Numbered from the stretch's first letter, positions 50,345 through 61,806 are shown. The stretch is 64,000 bases of DNA from Pseudomonas floridensis (GCF_002087235.1 NZ_MUIO01000004.1:1-64000), one strand, 5' to 3'. Notes: generated from the sequence alone by a model not told the origin. Program-made: numbers and translations.

Positions 50345-51481
50345 ATGTCGCATACGTTTTACAGGAAAGGTTTTCTGACAATCGCAGTAGCCACTGCGTT
50401 GGGCGTGTCTTCGTTTGCTCAGGCTGACGTGAAAATCGGTGTGGCGGGGCCGATGACAGGTGCCAATGCCGCGTTCGGTGAGCAGTACATGAAGGGTGCG
50501 CAGGCCGCTGCCGACGCGATCAACGCTGCAGGCGGTGTGAATGGGGAAAAGATCGTACTGATCAAGGGTGACGATGCCTGTGAGCCGAAACAGGCTGTGG
50601 CCGTTGCCAACCGCCTGGTGGATCAGGACAAGGTCATCGGCGTTGTCGGCCACTTCTGTTCGTCCTCGACCATCCCGGCTTCCGGGGTCTACACCGATGC
50701 CGGGGTTATCGCGATCACACCCGGTTCGACTAACCCGCAGGTCACCGAGCGTGGCCTGAAAGAGATGTTCCGCATGTGCGGCCGTGACGACCAGCAGGGT
50801 GTGGTTGCGGGGGATTACATCGTAGACGTCCTGAAAGGCAAGAAAGTGGCTGTCATTCACGACAAGGACACCTACGGTCAGGGCCTTGCAGATGCGACTC
50901 AGACCCAGTTGAAAAAGCGCGGCGTGACGCCGGTGCTTTACGAGGGCCTGACCCGTGGCGAGAAAGACTTCAGTGCGCTGGTGACCAAGATTCGCTCGAC
51001 CGGTGCCGATGTTGTGTATTTCGGTGGCCTGCACCCTGAAGCCGGCCCGCTGGTCCGTCAGATGCGTGAGCAGGGCCTGAAGGACGTCAGGTTCATGTCG
51101 GACGACGGCGTGGTGACCGACGAACTGGTCACCACCGCTGGTGGCGCTCAGAACGTCGATGGTGTCTACATGACTTTCGGCGCCGACCCGCGCATGCTGC
51201 CTGACAGCAAGGCCGTGGTTGAACAGTTCCGTAAAGGCGGCACCGAGCCTGAAGGCTACACCCTGTACGCGTACGCTTCGATTCAGGCATTGGCTGCCGG
51301 TTTCAATGGTGCCAAATCCAACAAGGGTGATAAGGCCGCCGAATGGCTCAAGGCGAACCCGGTCAAGACCGTTATGGGCGAAAAGGCCTGGGATGCCAAA
51401 GGCGACCTGAAAGTGTCTGACTACGTGGTTTACCAATGGGATAAAGACGGTAAATACCACCAGCTTGAAAAACAGAAATAA
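50345..51481 (+). CDS. Branched-chain amino acid ABC transporter substrate-binding protein
   Basis: Periplasmic binding protein of 378 residues, of the LivJ/BraC (Peripla_BP_6) family. A Sec signal peptide (about residues 1-26, ending AQA-DVKIGVAGPM) is followed by two Rossmann-like lobes. Two cysteines (DDACEPKQAV and GHFCSSSTIP) fit the disulfide seen in BraC-type proteins. The ATG at 50345 has aggag upstream. It heads the livHMGF set and, as is usual for binding proteins, is separated from the permease genes by a 172-bp gap containing hairpins that could keep its expression higher. The precise ligand cannot be read from sequence. Confidence 0.92.
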   Translation: MSHTFYRKGFLTIAVATALGVSSFAQADVKIGVAGPMTGANAAFGEQYMKGAQAAADAINAAGGVNGEKIVLIKGDDACEPKQAVAVANRLVDQDKVIGVVGHFCSSSTIPASGVYTDAGVIAITPGSTNPQVTERGLKEMFRMCGRDDQQGVVAGDYIVDVLKGKKVAVIHDKDTYGQGLADATQTQLKKRGVTPVLYEGLTRGEKDFSALVTKIRSTGADVVYFGGLHPEAGPLVRQMREQGLKDVRFMSDDGVVTDELVTTAGGAQNVDGVYMTFGADPRMLPDSKAVVEQFRKGGTEPEGYTLYAYASIQALAAGFNGAKSNKGDKAAEWLKANPVKTVMGEKAWDAKGDLKVSDYVVYQWDKDGKYHQLEKQK

Positions 51482-51502
51482 GCCGGATTGCGTTCAGCTG
51501 CG

Positions 51503-51608
51503 CTTGCCTTGGGCAAGCCCGGCCTGAGCGGTAGACGGGCTCGCCCATGAGCGGGCCTGCAACCTTCTGTTATTTCGGGTCTGCTCGCCGCGTCTCGCGA
51601 GGACGCGG
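51503..51608 (+). repeat. Cluster of hairpins between binding-protein and permease genes
   Basis: At least two inverted repeats lie in the 172-bp gap: cttgcc/ggcaag near 51503, and CCGCGTC (51588-51594) with GACGCGG (51602-51608), whose loop is itself palindromic. No T-runs follow. They probably stabilise the upstream mRNA or partly stop transcription so that the binding protein is made in excess. Confidence 0.5.
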
Positions 51609-51653
51609 TGGGGGGGCATGCTGAGCTGCCTTTCAAGTGTGTGAGCGTGCGTG

Positions 51654-52568
<915 letters not shown>

Positions 52569-52570
52569 GT

Positions 52571-53872
52571 ATGTCTGCTCCTATCGCTAAACCTGTTGAT
52601 ATCAAGAAAAGCCTGATCGATGCCGTGGTGGCGGGCCTGCTGGCGCTGATTGTGTTCGGCCCCATCGTCGGCATCGTGCTCGATGGCTACAGCTTCAATC
52701 TGCAACCGACTCGTGTGGCGTGGCTGGTGGCCGTGGTCATGGCCGGGCGCTTCCTGATGAGCCTGTTCCTGCAAACGCCCAGAGGTGTTCGCATCTCCCA
52801 GGGCTTCGAGAGTTCAGGCTCCGGCGTGCATGTGCTCAAGCCTGATCACAAATCGAGTCTGTACTGGATCATCCCTGCGCTGGTTGTGATCGCCATCGTG
52901 TTTCCGATCTTCGCCAACAAGTACCTGCTGACCGTGGTCATCCTCGGCTTGATCTACGTGCTGTTGGGTCTGGGCCTGAACATCGTGGTCGGGCTGGCCG
53001 GTCTGCTGGACCTGGGGTACGTGGCGTTCTACGCCATCGGCGCCTATGGTCTGGCGCTGGGTTATCAGTACCTCGGACTGGGTTTCTGGTCGGCGCTGCC
53101 ACTGGCGGCGATTGCCGCCGCACTGGCCGGATGCATTCTGGGTTTCCCGGTGCTGCGCATGCACGGTGATTATCTGGCCATCGTGACCCTGGGCTTCGGC
53201 GAAATCATTCGTCTGGTGCTCAATAACTGGCTGTCGTTTACCGGTGGGCCGAACGGCGTACCGGTGCCTTCACCGACATTCTTCGGTCTGGAGTTCGGGC
53301 GTCGCGCCAGAGATGGGGGAATTCCGATCCACGAATATTTCGGCTTCGATTACAACCCGGACCTGAAATTCCTGTTCATTTATGCGGTGCTGTTCCTCGT
53401 CGTGCTGGCGGTGCTGTTCGTCAAGCATCGCCTGACGCGCATGCCGATCGGCCGTGCGTGGGAAGCGCTGCGAGAAGACGAAATCGCCTGTCGCTCGATG
53501 GGCCTCAATCACGTGCTGGTCAAGCTGTCGGCCTTCACCATTGGCGCATCGACGGCCGGGCTGGCGGGCGTGTTCTTTGCCAGCTATCAGGGCTTCGTCA
53601 ACCCGACGTCGTTCACCTTCTTCGAGTCGGCACTGATTCTGGCGATCGTGGTACTGGGTGGCATGGGTTCGACCGTAGGCGTGGTCATTGCGGCCTTCGT
53701 GCTGACGGTGACGCCTGAACTGCTGCGCGGGTTCTCCGAATACCGTGTGCTGCTGTTCGGCATTCTGATGGTGCTGATGATGATCTGGCGGCCTCGTGGC
53801 CTGATCCGCATAAGCCGTACCGGTGTGGTTCCGCGCAAAGGTGCGCTGGTCGAACAAGGAGCCGCGCAATGA
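52571..53872 (+). CDS. livM: Branched-chain amino acid ABC permease LivM
   Basis: Second permease subunit, 433 residues. It has an N-terminal extension of ~95 residues with two helices before the conserved core, like P. aeruginosa BraE, then about eight core helices. The signature GLNIVVGLAGLLDLGYVAFYAIGAY and the coupling-helix region GRAWEALREDEIACRSMGLNHVLVKLSAFTIGA are clear. The ATG at 52571 is 2 bp after livH with gaagg upstream. It overlaps livG by 4 bp. Confidence 0.93.
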   Translation: MSAPIAKPVDIKKSLIDAVVAGLLALIVFGPIVGIVLDGYSFNLQPTRVAWLVAVVMAGRFLMSLFLQTPRGVRISQGFESSGSGVHVLKPDHKSSLYWIIPALVVIAIVFPIFANKYLLTVVILGLIYVLLGLGLNIVVGLAGLLDLGYVAFYAIGAYGLALGYQYLGLGFWSALPLAAIAAALAGCILGFPVLRMHGDYLAIVTLGFGEIIRLVLNNWLSFTGGPNGVPVPSPTFFGLEFGRRARDGGIPIHEYFGFDYNPDLKFLFIYAVLFLVVLAVLFVKHRLTRMPIGRAWEALREDEIACRSMGLNHVLVKLSAFTIGASTAGLAGVFFASYQGFVNPTSFTFFESALILAIVVLGGMGSTVGVVIAAFVLTVTPELLRGFSEYRVLLFGILMVLMMIWRPRGLIRISRTGVVPRKGALVEQGAAQ

Positions 53873-54744
53873 GCAACGAAGTGATTCTTTCCGTCGAGCA
53901 CCTGATGATGCATTTTGGTGGCATCAAGGCACTCAGCGATGTGAGCCTTGAAGTGCGCCGCAATTCGATCTTTGCCCTTATCGGCCCCAACGGCGCAGGC
54001 AAGACCACCGTGTTCAACTGCCTGACCGGTTTCTACAAGGCCACCGGCGGACGGATCGAGCTGCACACCCGTGGCAAGACCACTGACGTCATCAGGCTGC
54101 TGGGCGAATCGTTCAAAGCGCGTGATTTCGTTTCGCCGAAAAGCTTCCTGAGCCGGGTCTACTACAAGATGTTTGGCGGTACTCACCTGGTCAATCGGGC
54201 AGGGCTGGCGCGGACGTTCCAGAACATCCGTCTGTTCAAGGAAATGTCGGTGGTCGAGAACCTGCTCGTCGCCCAGCACATGTGGGTCAACCGCAGCCTG
54301 ATCAGCGGGATTCTCAACACCAGGGGCTATCGCAAGGCTGAAGAGGACGCGCTCAACACCGCGTTTTACTGGCTCGAAGTGGTGGACCTGGTGGACTGCG
54401 CCAACCGCCTGGCGGGGGAGCTGTCCTACGGGCAGCAACGCCGTCTGGAAATCGCCCGCGCCATGTGCACGCGGCCGCAGGTGATCTGCCTGGACGAACC
54501 GGCTGCCGGTCTCAACCCGCAGGAAACCGAGGCTTTGAGCGGCATGATTCGCCTGCTGCGTGATGAGCACGACATGACCATCGTCCTGATCGAACACGAC
54601 ATGGGCATGGTGATGGGGATTTCCGATGACATTGTGGTGCTGGATCACGGCAACGTGATTGCCGCAGGCCGACCGGAGCAGATCCGCAACGATCCGAAAG
54701 TGATCGCGGCGTATCTGGGCGCTGATGAAGAGGAACTGGTATGA
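53869..54744 (+). CDS. livG: Branched-chain amino acid ABC transporter ATPase LivG
   Basis: ATP-binding subunit of 291 residues: Walker A GPNGAGKTT, Q-loop, signature LSYGQQRRLEIARAM, Walker B VICLDEPAAG and H-loop IEHDMGMVM. It is about 35 residues longer than the usual 255-residue LivG because of an insertion after the Walker A strand (SFKARDFVSPKSFLSRVYYK region). A caaggag site and an ATGA overlap with livM indicate coupled translation. Confidence 0.94.
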   Translation: MSNEVILSVEHLMMHFGGIKALSDVSLEVRRNSIFALIGPNGAGKTTVFNCLTGFYKATGGRIELHTRGKTTDVIRLLGESFKARDFVSPKSFLSRVYYKMFGGTHLVNRAGLARTFQNIRLFKEMSVVENLLVAQHMWVNRSLISGILNTRGYRKAEEDALNTAFYWLEVVDLVDCANRLAGELSYGQQRRLEIARAMCTRPQVICLDEPAAGLNPQETEALSGMIRLLRDEHDMTIVLIEHDMGMVMGISDDIVVLDHGNVIAAGRPEQIRNDPKVIAAYLGADEEELV

Positions 54745-55457
54745 GCAAGCCGATCCTCGAGCTGAAAGAGATCGATGTGTTTTACGGGCCGATCCAGGCG
54801 CTCAAGAACGTTTCGCTGCACATCAATGAAGGCGAGACGGTAAGCCTGATCGGTTCCAATGGCGCAGGCAAGTCCACGCTGCTGATGTCGATCTTCGGTC
54901 AGCCGCGCGCAGCCAGCGGGCAGATCATCTATCAGGGCACCGACATCACCCAGAAGTCGTCGCACTACATCGCCTCCAACGGCATCGCGCAATCCCCGGA
55001 AGGGCGGCGCGTGTTCCCCGACATGTCGGTCGAGGAGAACCTGATGATGGGCACCATCCCGATTGGCGACAAGCACTCTGCCGAGGACATGCAGCGCATG
55101 TTCGACCTGTTCCCGCGCCTCAAGGAGCGGCGCAACCAGCGTGCGATGACCATGTCCGGCGGCGAACAGCAAATGCTGGCCATCGCCCGTGCATTGATGA
55201 GCCGACCGAAGCTGTTGCTGCTCGATGAGCCTAGCCTGGGGCTGGCGCCGATCATCGTGAAGCAGATCTTCTCTACGCTGCGTGAACTGGCGGCGACCGG
55301 CATGACCATCTTTCTGGTCGAGCAGAACGCCAACCATGCCCTCAAGCTGTCTGACCGCGCCTACGTGATGGTCAACGGCGAGATTCGTCTGTCAGGCACG
55401 GGGCAGGAATTGCTTGTCAATGAAGAGGTCAGGAACGCGTATCTGGGCGGGCACTGA
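54741..55457 (+). CDS. livF: Branched-chain amino acid ABC transporter ATPase LivF
   Basis: Second ATPase, 238 residues: Walker A GSNGAGKST, signature MSGGEQQMLAIARAL, Walker B LLLLDEPSLG and H-loop VEQNANHAL. Length and the QSPEGRRVFPDMSVEENL segment are typical of LivF. It overlaps livG by 4 bp and is followed by a strong terminator, closing the five-gene operon. Confidence 0.95.
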   Translation: MSKPILELKEIDVFYGPIQALKNVSLHINEGETVSLIGSNGAGKSTLLMSIFGQPRAASGQIIYQGTDITQKSSHYIASNGIAQSPEGRRVFPDMSVEENLMMGTIPIGDKHSAEDMQRMFDLFPRLKERRNQRAMTMSGGEQQMLAIARALMSRPKLLLLDEPSLGLAPIIVKQIFSTLRELAATGMTIFLVEQNANHALKLSDRAYVMVNGEIRLSGTGQELLVNEEVRNAYLGGH

Positions 55458-55487
55458 TTCATCACCGGATACGCTGTTCATACGTGA

Positions 55488-55522
55488 GCCCCAGGTGTCA
55501 TGCACCTGGGGCCATCGTTTTT
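55488..55522 (+). terminator. Rho-independent terminator after livF
   Basis: Ten-base arms gccccaggtg (55488-55497) and cacctggggc (55503-55512) close a five-base loop and are followed within a few bases by a run of T. Confidence 0.88.
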
Positions 55523-56973
<1,451 letters not shown>

Positions 56974-58242
56974 TCAACCTCGTTCGGGCGCAGGCGGCGG
57001 GAAGGCCGTGACGAAGCGGTTTTCCTGGTAGTCCGCCAGCCCAATGTAACAGGTCGCCAGATGGTAAGGCGTGGTCGACGGCATGTCGCTGCGGCTGACG
57101 GTGCCGTCAGTGTCGATGCACTCGTACCAGCCCGCGCCGTGCAGAAAGCGCTGCTCGAACGCGGTCAGTTGCCCGCTCAGGCTGGATTCGCACGCCGGAC
57201 GCAGCGCCATCGCACGCAGATACTCGGCCTGCGCCCAGATGCGCTGGGTGCCGTCGAGTACCTTGCCGTCCAGTGTCAACATCGCCGTGACTGCGCCATT
57301 CTGCGGATCGACGCCCTGTGCCTGGGCATACGCAAAGGCGCGGGTCATTGAGGTGTGCAGCGGCCTGCCGTGCATCTCGGGTGAAGATTCCAGCAGGAAG
57401 AACCACTCGAACTGATGCCCCGGCTCATACCAGTTATCCACAGCGCCCAGCGGTTTCTCCAGCATCACGCCGGTCGTTTTATCCACAAAGCGCTGCTGCA
57501 TGTTGACGGCCAATGCGTCCATCGCCGACTGGGTCGCCGGGTCGGCGCGCACCGACAACGTTGCCAGAAAGGCTTCGGCCAGATGCATCAACGGGTTCTG
57601 TAAAGGACCCGTGCCCAGTGCCGACCAGTCTTGATCCAGTTGCGCTTCGTACAGGCCAGTGCCGTCGGTAAAACGTTCGGCGACCACACTGAGCGCCGCA
57701 TTGAGCACTGATTCCGCGAGCGGGTCTTTTGCCTTCGCCCAGTAATGCGCGCAGGCGAAGATGATGAACGCGTGGGTATAGAGGTCTTTGCGGCGATCCA
57801 GCGGATTACCCTGCGGATCGATGCTGTAGAACCAGCCGCCATGTTCGCCGTCGTGGAAATGCTGTTGCAACGAGCGAAATAGTGCACCGGCGCGTGCAGC
57901 GGCTTGCGGCACATCAGGGTGATCGATCAGGCTGGAGAACAGGAACAGCTGCCGCGCACAGGCCATTGCCCGGTAGCGTTGCGGTGGCAGCGGTTGATGA
58001 TTGGCGTCGAGGGCTTCGTAAGGCAGCGCCAGTTGTGCGTTCCAGCCGGGCCCCTGCCAGAGCGGCACGATGACCCGCAGGAAATGCGCCTGCAAAGCGG
58101 CAAAGACCGAGGTCATGTCTGGCGTGGGAGTGGAGCTGGAAGCGTGGGGCATCGGCTGTCGTCGCGGCTGTATCGAGATGCGCGACATGTTAGCAGGATT
58201 GCCGCACAAATCTGCCTCCCCATAAACAGGAGCGAGCGGCAT
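56974..58242 (-). CDS. AGE-family (N-acylglucosamine 2-epimerase-like) sugar isomerase
   Basis: An (alpha/alpha)6-barrel epimerase or isomerase family protein, up to 422 residues. Conserved features include YRAMACARQLFLFSSLID, GGWFYSIDPQGNPLDRRKDLYTHAFIIFACAHY, NPLMHLAEAFLAT and EPGHQFEWFFLLE, which hold the acidic and histidine residues of the barrel. The RRKDLYTHAF segment fits members that isomerise mannose to fructose better than GlcNAc epimerases, but the substrate cannot be settled. The start is unsure: 58242 has aggag about 12 bases upstream; 58152 and 58116 are alternatives nearer the usual family start. It begins 58 bp after hupE. Confidence 0.82.
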   Translation of the reverse strand: MPLAPVYGEADLCGNPANMSRISIQPRRQPMPHASSSTPTPDMTSVFAALQAHFLRVIVPLWQGPGWNAQLALPYEALDANHQPLPPQRYRAMACARQLFLFSSLIDHPDVPQAAARAGALFRSLQQHFHDGEHGGWFYSIDPQGNPLDRRKDLYTHAFIIFACAHYWAKAKDPLAESVLNAALSVVAERFTDGTGLYEAQLDQDWSALGTGPLQNPLMHLAEAFLATLSVRADPATQSAMDALAVNMQQRFVDKTTGVMLEKPLGAVDNWYEPGHQFEWFFLLESSPEMHGRPLHTSMTRAFAYAQAQGVDPQNGAVTAMLTLDGKVLDGTQRIWAQAEYLRAMALRPACESSLSGQLTAFEQRFLHGAGWYECIDTDGTVSRSDMPSTTPYHLATCYIGLADYQENRFVTAFPPPAPERG

Positions 58243-58300
58243 TGCGCCGGCTCTCTCCTGCTTTTGTTAATGCGCTCGCACGGTTGTGATCGGTCAGGTA

Positions 58301-58873
58301 TCAGCCAGCCAGCAGCCATGCGCCGGTGGCGGCCGAAGCAGCGCCAGCGAGACGTACCAGTGGCGCTGCGGCCTGCGGCAGTACGCGAACGACGGCGTAA
58401 CCGGCAGCATGCAGCGCGGCAGTGGCGGCCACGAAACCTGCGGCGTAGGCCCATGGGCTGGACATGTCCGGCAGCTCAAGGCCATGCGCTACGCCGTGGA
58501 ACAGCGCAAACAGCGCGGTGGCGGCGACGGCCAGCGCCAGCGGTGGACGAACGGCCAACGCCACGGCCAGGCCCAGCGCCAGTACCGAGGCGGCAATGCC
58601 GTTCTCCAGCGCAGGCAGGTTCAGGCCTTCGAAGCCCAGCACACCGCCGATCAGCATGGTGCCGACGAAGGTGCACGGCAGCGCCCAGCGCGCAGCGCCC
58701 TGTTGCTGCGCGGCCCACAGACCGACGGCCAGCATCGCCAGCAAGTGGTCGAGGCCGCCAATCGGGTGGCTGATACCGGCGATCAGTCCGTTATCGCCGT
58801 GACCGGGATGCGCCAGTGCCAGGGTTGGAATCAGCAGCAGGGTGAGGGCACCGAGGACTTTTTTGTAGTTCAT
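58301..58873 (-). CDS. HupE/UreJ-family nickel/cobalt transporter
   Basis: A 190-residue membrane protein with a signal peptide (cleaved near ALA-HPGHGD), a His-rich segment (HPGHGDNGLIAGISHPIGGLDHLL) and about six helices with AHGLELP. HupE/UreJ proteins take up nickel or cobalt. Its place directly after ureG (about 25 bp) implies nickel supply for urease. An aagga ribosome site is present. Confidence 0.92.
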   Translation of the reverse strand: MNYKKVLGALTLLLIPTLALAHPGHGDNGLIAGISHPIGGLDHLLAMLAVGLWAAQQQGAARWALPCTFVGTMLIGGVLGFEGLNLPALENGIAASVLALGLAVALAVRPPLALAVAATALFALFHGVAHGLELPDMSSPWAYAAGFVAATAALHAAGYAVVRVLPQAAAPLVRLAGAASAATGAWLLAG

Positions 58874-58898
58874 CGAGGGGTTCCTTGCAGTAGGAAAA

Positions 58899-59516
<618 letters not shown>

Positions 59517-59537
59517 TGAGTTCTCCATGATGAGTGA

Positions 59538-60212
59538 TCAGGACCGGAATAACCGGCTGTATTGCCGTTCGTGGGCCATGCTCGCCAGCGACAGCCCGAA
59601 GGTCGCGCTGCCGAGATGGCGAATATCGTGTGCGGTGGCGCTGGCCTGCGTCTGCTGCAGCAACGGCAGCAGTTCGCTGGTCAGGCGCTGGGCGGCCTGT
59701 TGCCCGAGCGGCAGGGTCTTCATCAGCACGGCCAGCTGGTTTTCCAGCCAGCTCCAGAGCCAGGCAGCCAGGGCATCCTGCGGACTGATCCGCCAGGCGC
59801 GTGCGGCCAGTGCCCAGCCTAGCGCCAGGTGCGGTTCGGCGGTCTGTTCCAGAAAGCGCCGGGCGCAGCGGTCCAGTTCCGGCAGGCCATTGAGCAGTTG
59901 TTGCAGGGAGTAACCCATCTGCCGGCTTTCCAGATGCAGCTCGCGGGTTTCGCGACTGGCGCGATGCTGCTCGCTGACCTGCAGCAGTTGCCCCCAGTCT
60001 TCGTCGGCTGCCGCCTGACAGTGGGCCAGCAGCAAGGGTGCTTCGAAGCGCGCCAGATTGAGCAGCAACTGATCACCGATCCAGCGACTTGCGGTCTGCA
60101 GATTGGTTACGATGGCCTGCTCCACGGCCATTTCCAGTCCCTGCGAATAGCTGTAGCCGCCAATCGGCAGTTGCGGACTGGCCAGACGCAAAAGCGCCCA
60201 GGCGCTGTTCAC
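59538..60212 (-). CDS. ureF: Urease accessory protein UreF
   Basis: A 224-residue, mainly helical scaffold that links UreD-bound apo-urease with UreG and checks nickel transfer. The N-terminal LLRLASPQLPIGGYSYSQGLE is the family signature, and the end (SATAHDIRHLGSATFGLSLASMAHERQYSRLFRS) matches the conserved C-terminus. It starts with GTG at 60212 overlapping the ureE stop by 4 bases (GTGA), so translation is coupled. Confidence 0.95.
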   Translation of the reverse strand: MNSAWALLRLASPQLPIGGYSYSQGLEMAVEQAIVTNLQTASRWIGDQLLLNLARFEAPLLLAHCQAAADEDWGQLLQVSEQHRASRETRELHLESRQMGYSLQQLLNGLPELDRCARRFLEQTAEPHLALGWALAARAWRISPQDALAAWLWSWLENQLAVLMKTLPLGQQAAQRLTSELLPLLQQTQASATAHDIRHLGSATFGLSLASMAHERQYSRLFRS

Positions 60213-60709
60213 GTACGTACGCCGAACTGATGCATGCGCGGCGGGTAGTTGAAATCTTCCTCACCGGCGCGTGAATGATGATGACCACCTCCGTAGGCGC
60301 CATGTTCAGGCTGGAACGGCGCTTCGATGATTTCGGTGGTAGCACCCAGCTGGTCGAGCATGGCTTTGAGCACATAGTCGTCGAGCAGGCGCAGCCAGCC
60401 GTCACCCACTTGCAGGGCGACGTGGCGGTTACCCAGGTGATAGGCCGCACGGGTCAATTCGAAGGTGCTGCTGCAGGTGACGTGCATCAGTTTTTCCGGA
60501 CGGGCGCAGACCCGAACCACCCGGCCGTCCTCGGCCTGCAGGAACTCGCCGTCGCGCAGGGGCGATTGTCCGCGCTGCAGAAACAGTCCGACGTCTTCGT
60601 TATCTGCACTGAAGCAGCGCAAGCGACTCTTGCTGCGCGCCTCGAAGTTCAAGTGCAGCTCAGCGGCCCATTCGGCCTGGGGTTCGATTCGGTTGTGAAT
60701 CACCAGCAT
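60209..60709 (-). CDS. ureE: Urease accessory nickel metallochaperone UreE
   Basis: A 166-residue nickel-binding dimer that supplies Ni to UreG. It has the peptide-binding N-terminal domain and the ferredoxin-like metal-binding domain with the conserved YHLGNRHVALQV histidine. The C-terminal tail has a short His group (YGGGHHHSRAGEED), far shorter than the 10-His tail of Klebsiella. Start 60709 has ggaag upstream. It is first in the ureE-ureF-ureG-hupE operon, and the urease structural genes are not in the window. Confidence 0.95.
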   Translation of the reverse strand: MLVIHNRIEPQAEWAAELHLNFEARSKSRLRCFSADNEDVGLFLQRGQSPLRDGEFLQAEDGRVVRVCARPEKLMHVTCSSTFELTRAAYHLGNRHVALQVGDGWLRLLDDYVLKAMLDQLGATTEIIEAPFQPEHGAYGGGHHHSRAGEEDFNYPPRMHQFGVRT

Positions 60710-60746
60710 CAGAAAGCTTCCAGCCAATTACGATGCCTCAAAGCAG

Positions 60747-60762
60747 AGCAAGGGGCTTGCCA
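60747..60762 (-). promoter_or_regulatory. Sigma-54 promoter of the ureEFG-hupE operon
   Basis: On the minus strand TGGCAAGCCCCTTGCT has the -24 (TGGCA) and -12 (TTGCT) blocks with GG-N10-GC spacing. Transcription would begin near 60735, about 26 bases before ureE. Nitrogen control of urease genes through sigma-54 and NtrC is known in several gamma-proteobacteria. Confidence 0.72.
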
Positions 60763-60880
60763 ACAGTGCAGTGCGTGGGAAATGGCTGACAGAACGCAGT
60801 CGACGAACGTAATGTGTGTGCTGTTTTGGTGCTTATAGCGATGAGCGCTCTATCTTGGTGCGCTTGTCGGGTGCGTGCTC

Positions 60881-60903
60881 GTGGGAGCGGACGTGTCCGC
60901 GAA
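60881..60903. repeat. Pseudomonas REP-like element
   Basis: GTGGGAGCGGACGTGTCCGCGAA contains the palindrome GCGGAC-gt-GTCCGC and the GTGGGAGCGGAC start typical of P. syringae extragenic palindromic elements. It lies between the ureE promoter and the end of the TetR gene. Confidence 0.65.
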
Positions 60904-60947
60904 AAAGGTGCATCGAAGGGGTAATTAAAGACCGTGACTCACGCTCG

Positions 60948-61580
60948 TCAGTCGTGATTGCCCAATCCGCGCCAGTGCCGGGCGCCGATGAAGATGAAGC
61001 GCAACTGCTGGGTGATCTTGGCCTGCGGTGTCAGGTGTGGTGCGAGGGAGGCCGGTGGCGGGTCGATCAGTTCCGGCAGCATCGCGAACACGCTTTTAAC
61101 CACCAGGTCGGCGATGATCGACAGCGATTCGGCGTTGAGGTGCTTCCATTTGGGCATTTTGGCCAGATCCGCCGTCAGGTCGGCGCTGATGCCTTCGCGC
61201 AGTGCGCCCAAGGCCTGACGCACCTTGAGCGAGCCGCCGTATTGCTCGCGTGCCAGAAACAGGAACTGCGAGCGATTGGCCGCCACACGTTCCAGAAAGA
61301 TCTGCACCGACGCACGGATCAGGCCGCCCATCGCGAACTCGTTGTGCCGGACCAGGCGGATGGTTTCGCGAAAGGTCTGACCGACCTCACTGACCAGCAC
61401 CAGGCCGAGCTGATCCATATCTTCGAAATGGCGATAGAAGCCGGTCGGCACGATGCCCGCAGTACGCGCCACTTCGCGCAGGCTCAGACTGCCAAAACCG
61501 CGGCCGCTCTCCATTAACTGGTGGGCGGCGTCCAGCAAGGCTCTTCGGGTCTGTTGTTTCTGTTCGGCGCGGGGCAGCAT
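60948..61580 (-). CDS. desT: TetR-family fatty acid desaturation repressor (DesT/FabR-like)
   Basis: A 210-residue regulator. The N-terminal helix-turn-helix (AAHQLMESGRGFGSLSLREVARTAGIVPTGFYRHFEDMDQLG) is very close to that of E. coli FabR and P. aeruginosa DesT, which repress desaturation genes according to the acyl-CoA pool. In P. aeruginosa, desT also adjoins ureE, supporting the symbol, but there desaturase genes lie on its other side. Here none does; a small secreted peptide and an AsmA gene follow instead. The target operon must be elsewhere. The ribosome site is weak. Confidence 0.82.
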   Translation of the reverse strand: MLPRAEQKQQTRRALLDAAHQLMESGRGFGSLSLREVARTAGIVPTGFYRHFEDMDQLGLVLVSEVGQTFRETIRLVRHNEFAMGGLIRASVQIFLERVAANRSQFLFLAREQYGGSLKVRQALGALREGISADLTADLAKMPKWKHLNAESLSIIADLVVKSVFAMLPELIDPPPASLAPHLTPQAKITQQLRFIFIGARHWRGLGNHD

Positions 61581-61668
61581 GGCTCGGACGATTCTGGAAT
61601 TAGACTGCGTCGCACTTTATCAAATGCGCTTTGTCTGCGTCGAAGGGCTTTTCAGGCCGGTGACTGAA

Positions 61669-61806
61669 TCAAACGCGCTGATATTGCTGGACCAGGCGGT
61701 CCGGGCCGTTTTCAGCCAGCCGTTGCTCGCGGTCTTGCATCGGCGCCGCGTAGACAGTCGCTGCGAAAAGGGACAGAAACAGGCTCAATAACAGATGGGG
61801 TTTCAT
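61669..61806 (-). CDS. Small secreted protein (45 aa precursor)
   Basis: A 45-codon frame with an excellent gaggag ribosome site 7-8 bases before the ATG at 61806. It encodes MKPHLLLSLFLSLFAATVYA, a complete signal peptide with cleavage near AYA-A or YAA-P, then a short polar mature part (QDREQRLAENGPDRLVQQYQRV). Pseudomonads have other small periplasmic proteins that end with an 'RLAENGxDRLxxxQ' pattern, from memory. Function is unknown. It is on the same strand as the TetR gene (stop 88 bp upstream of its start) and divergent from the AsmA gene. Confidence 0.7.
   Translation of the reverse strand: MKPHLLLSLFLSLFAATVYAAPMQDREQRLAENGPDRLVQQYQRV

Noticed and set aside
57434..57487. Two exact DnaA boxes inside the AGE-family gene as a separate element
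   Set aside because: They are coding sequence and may be chance; kept only as supporting members of the larger cluster.
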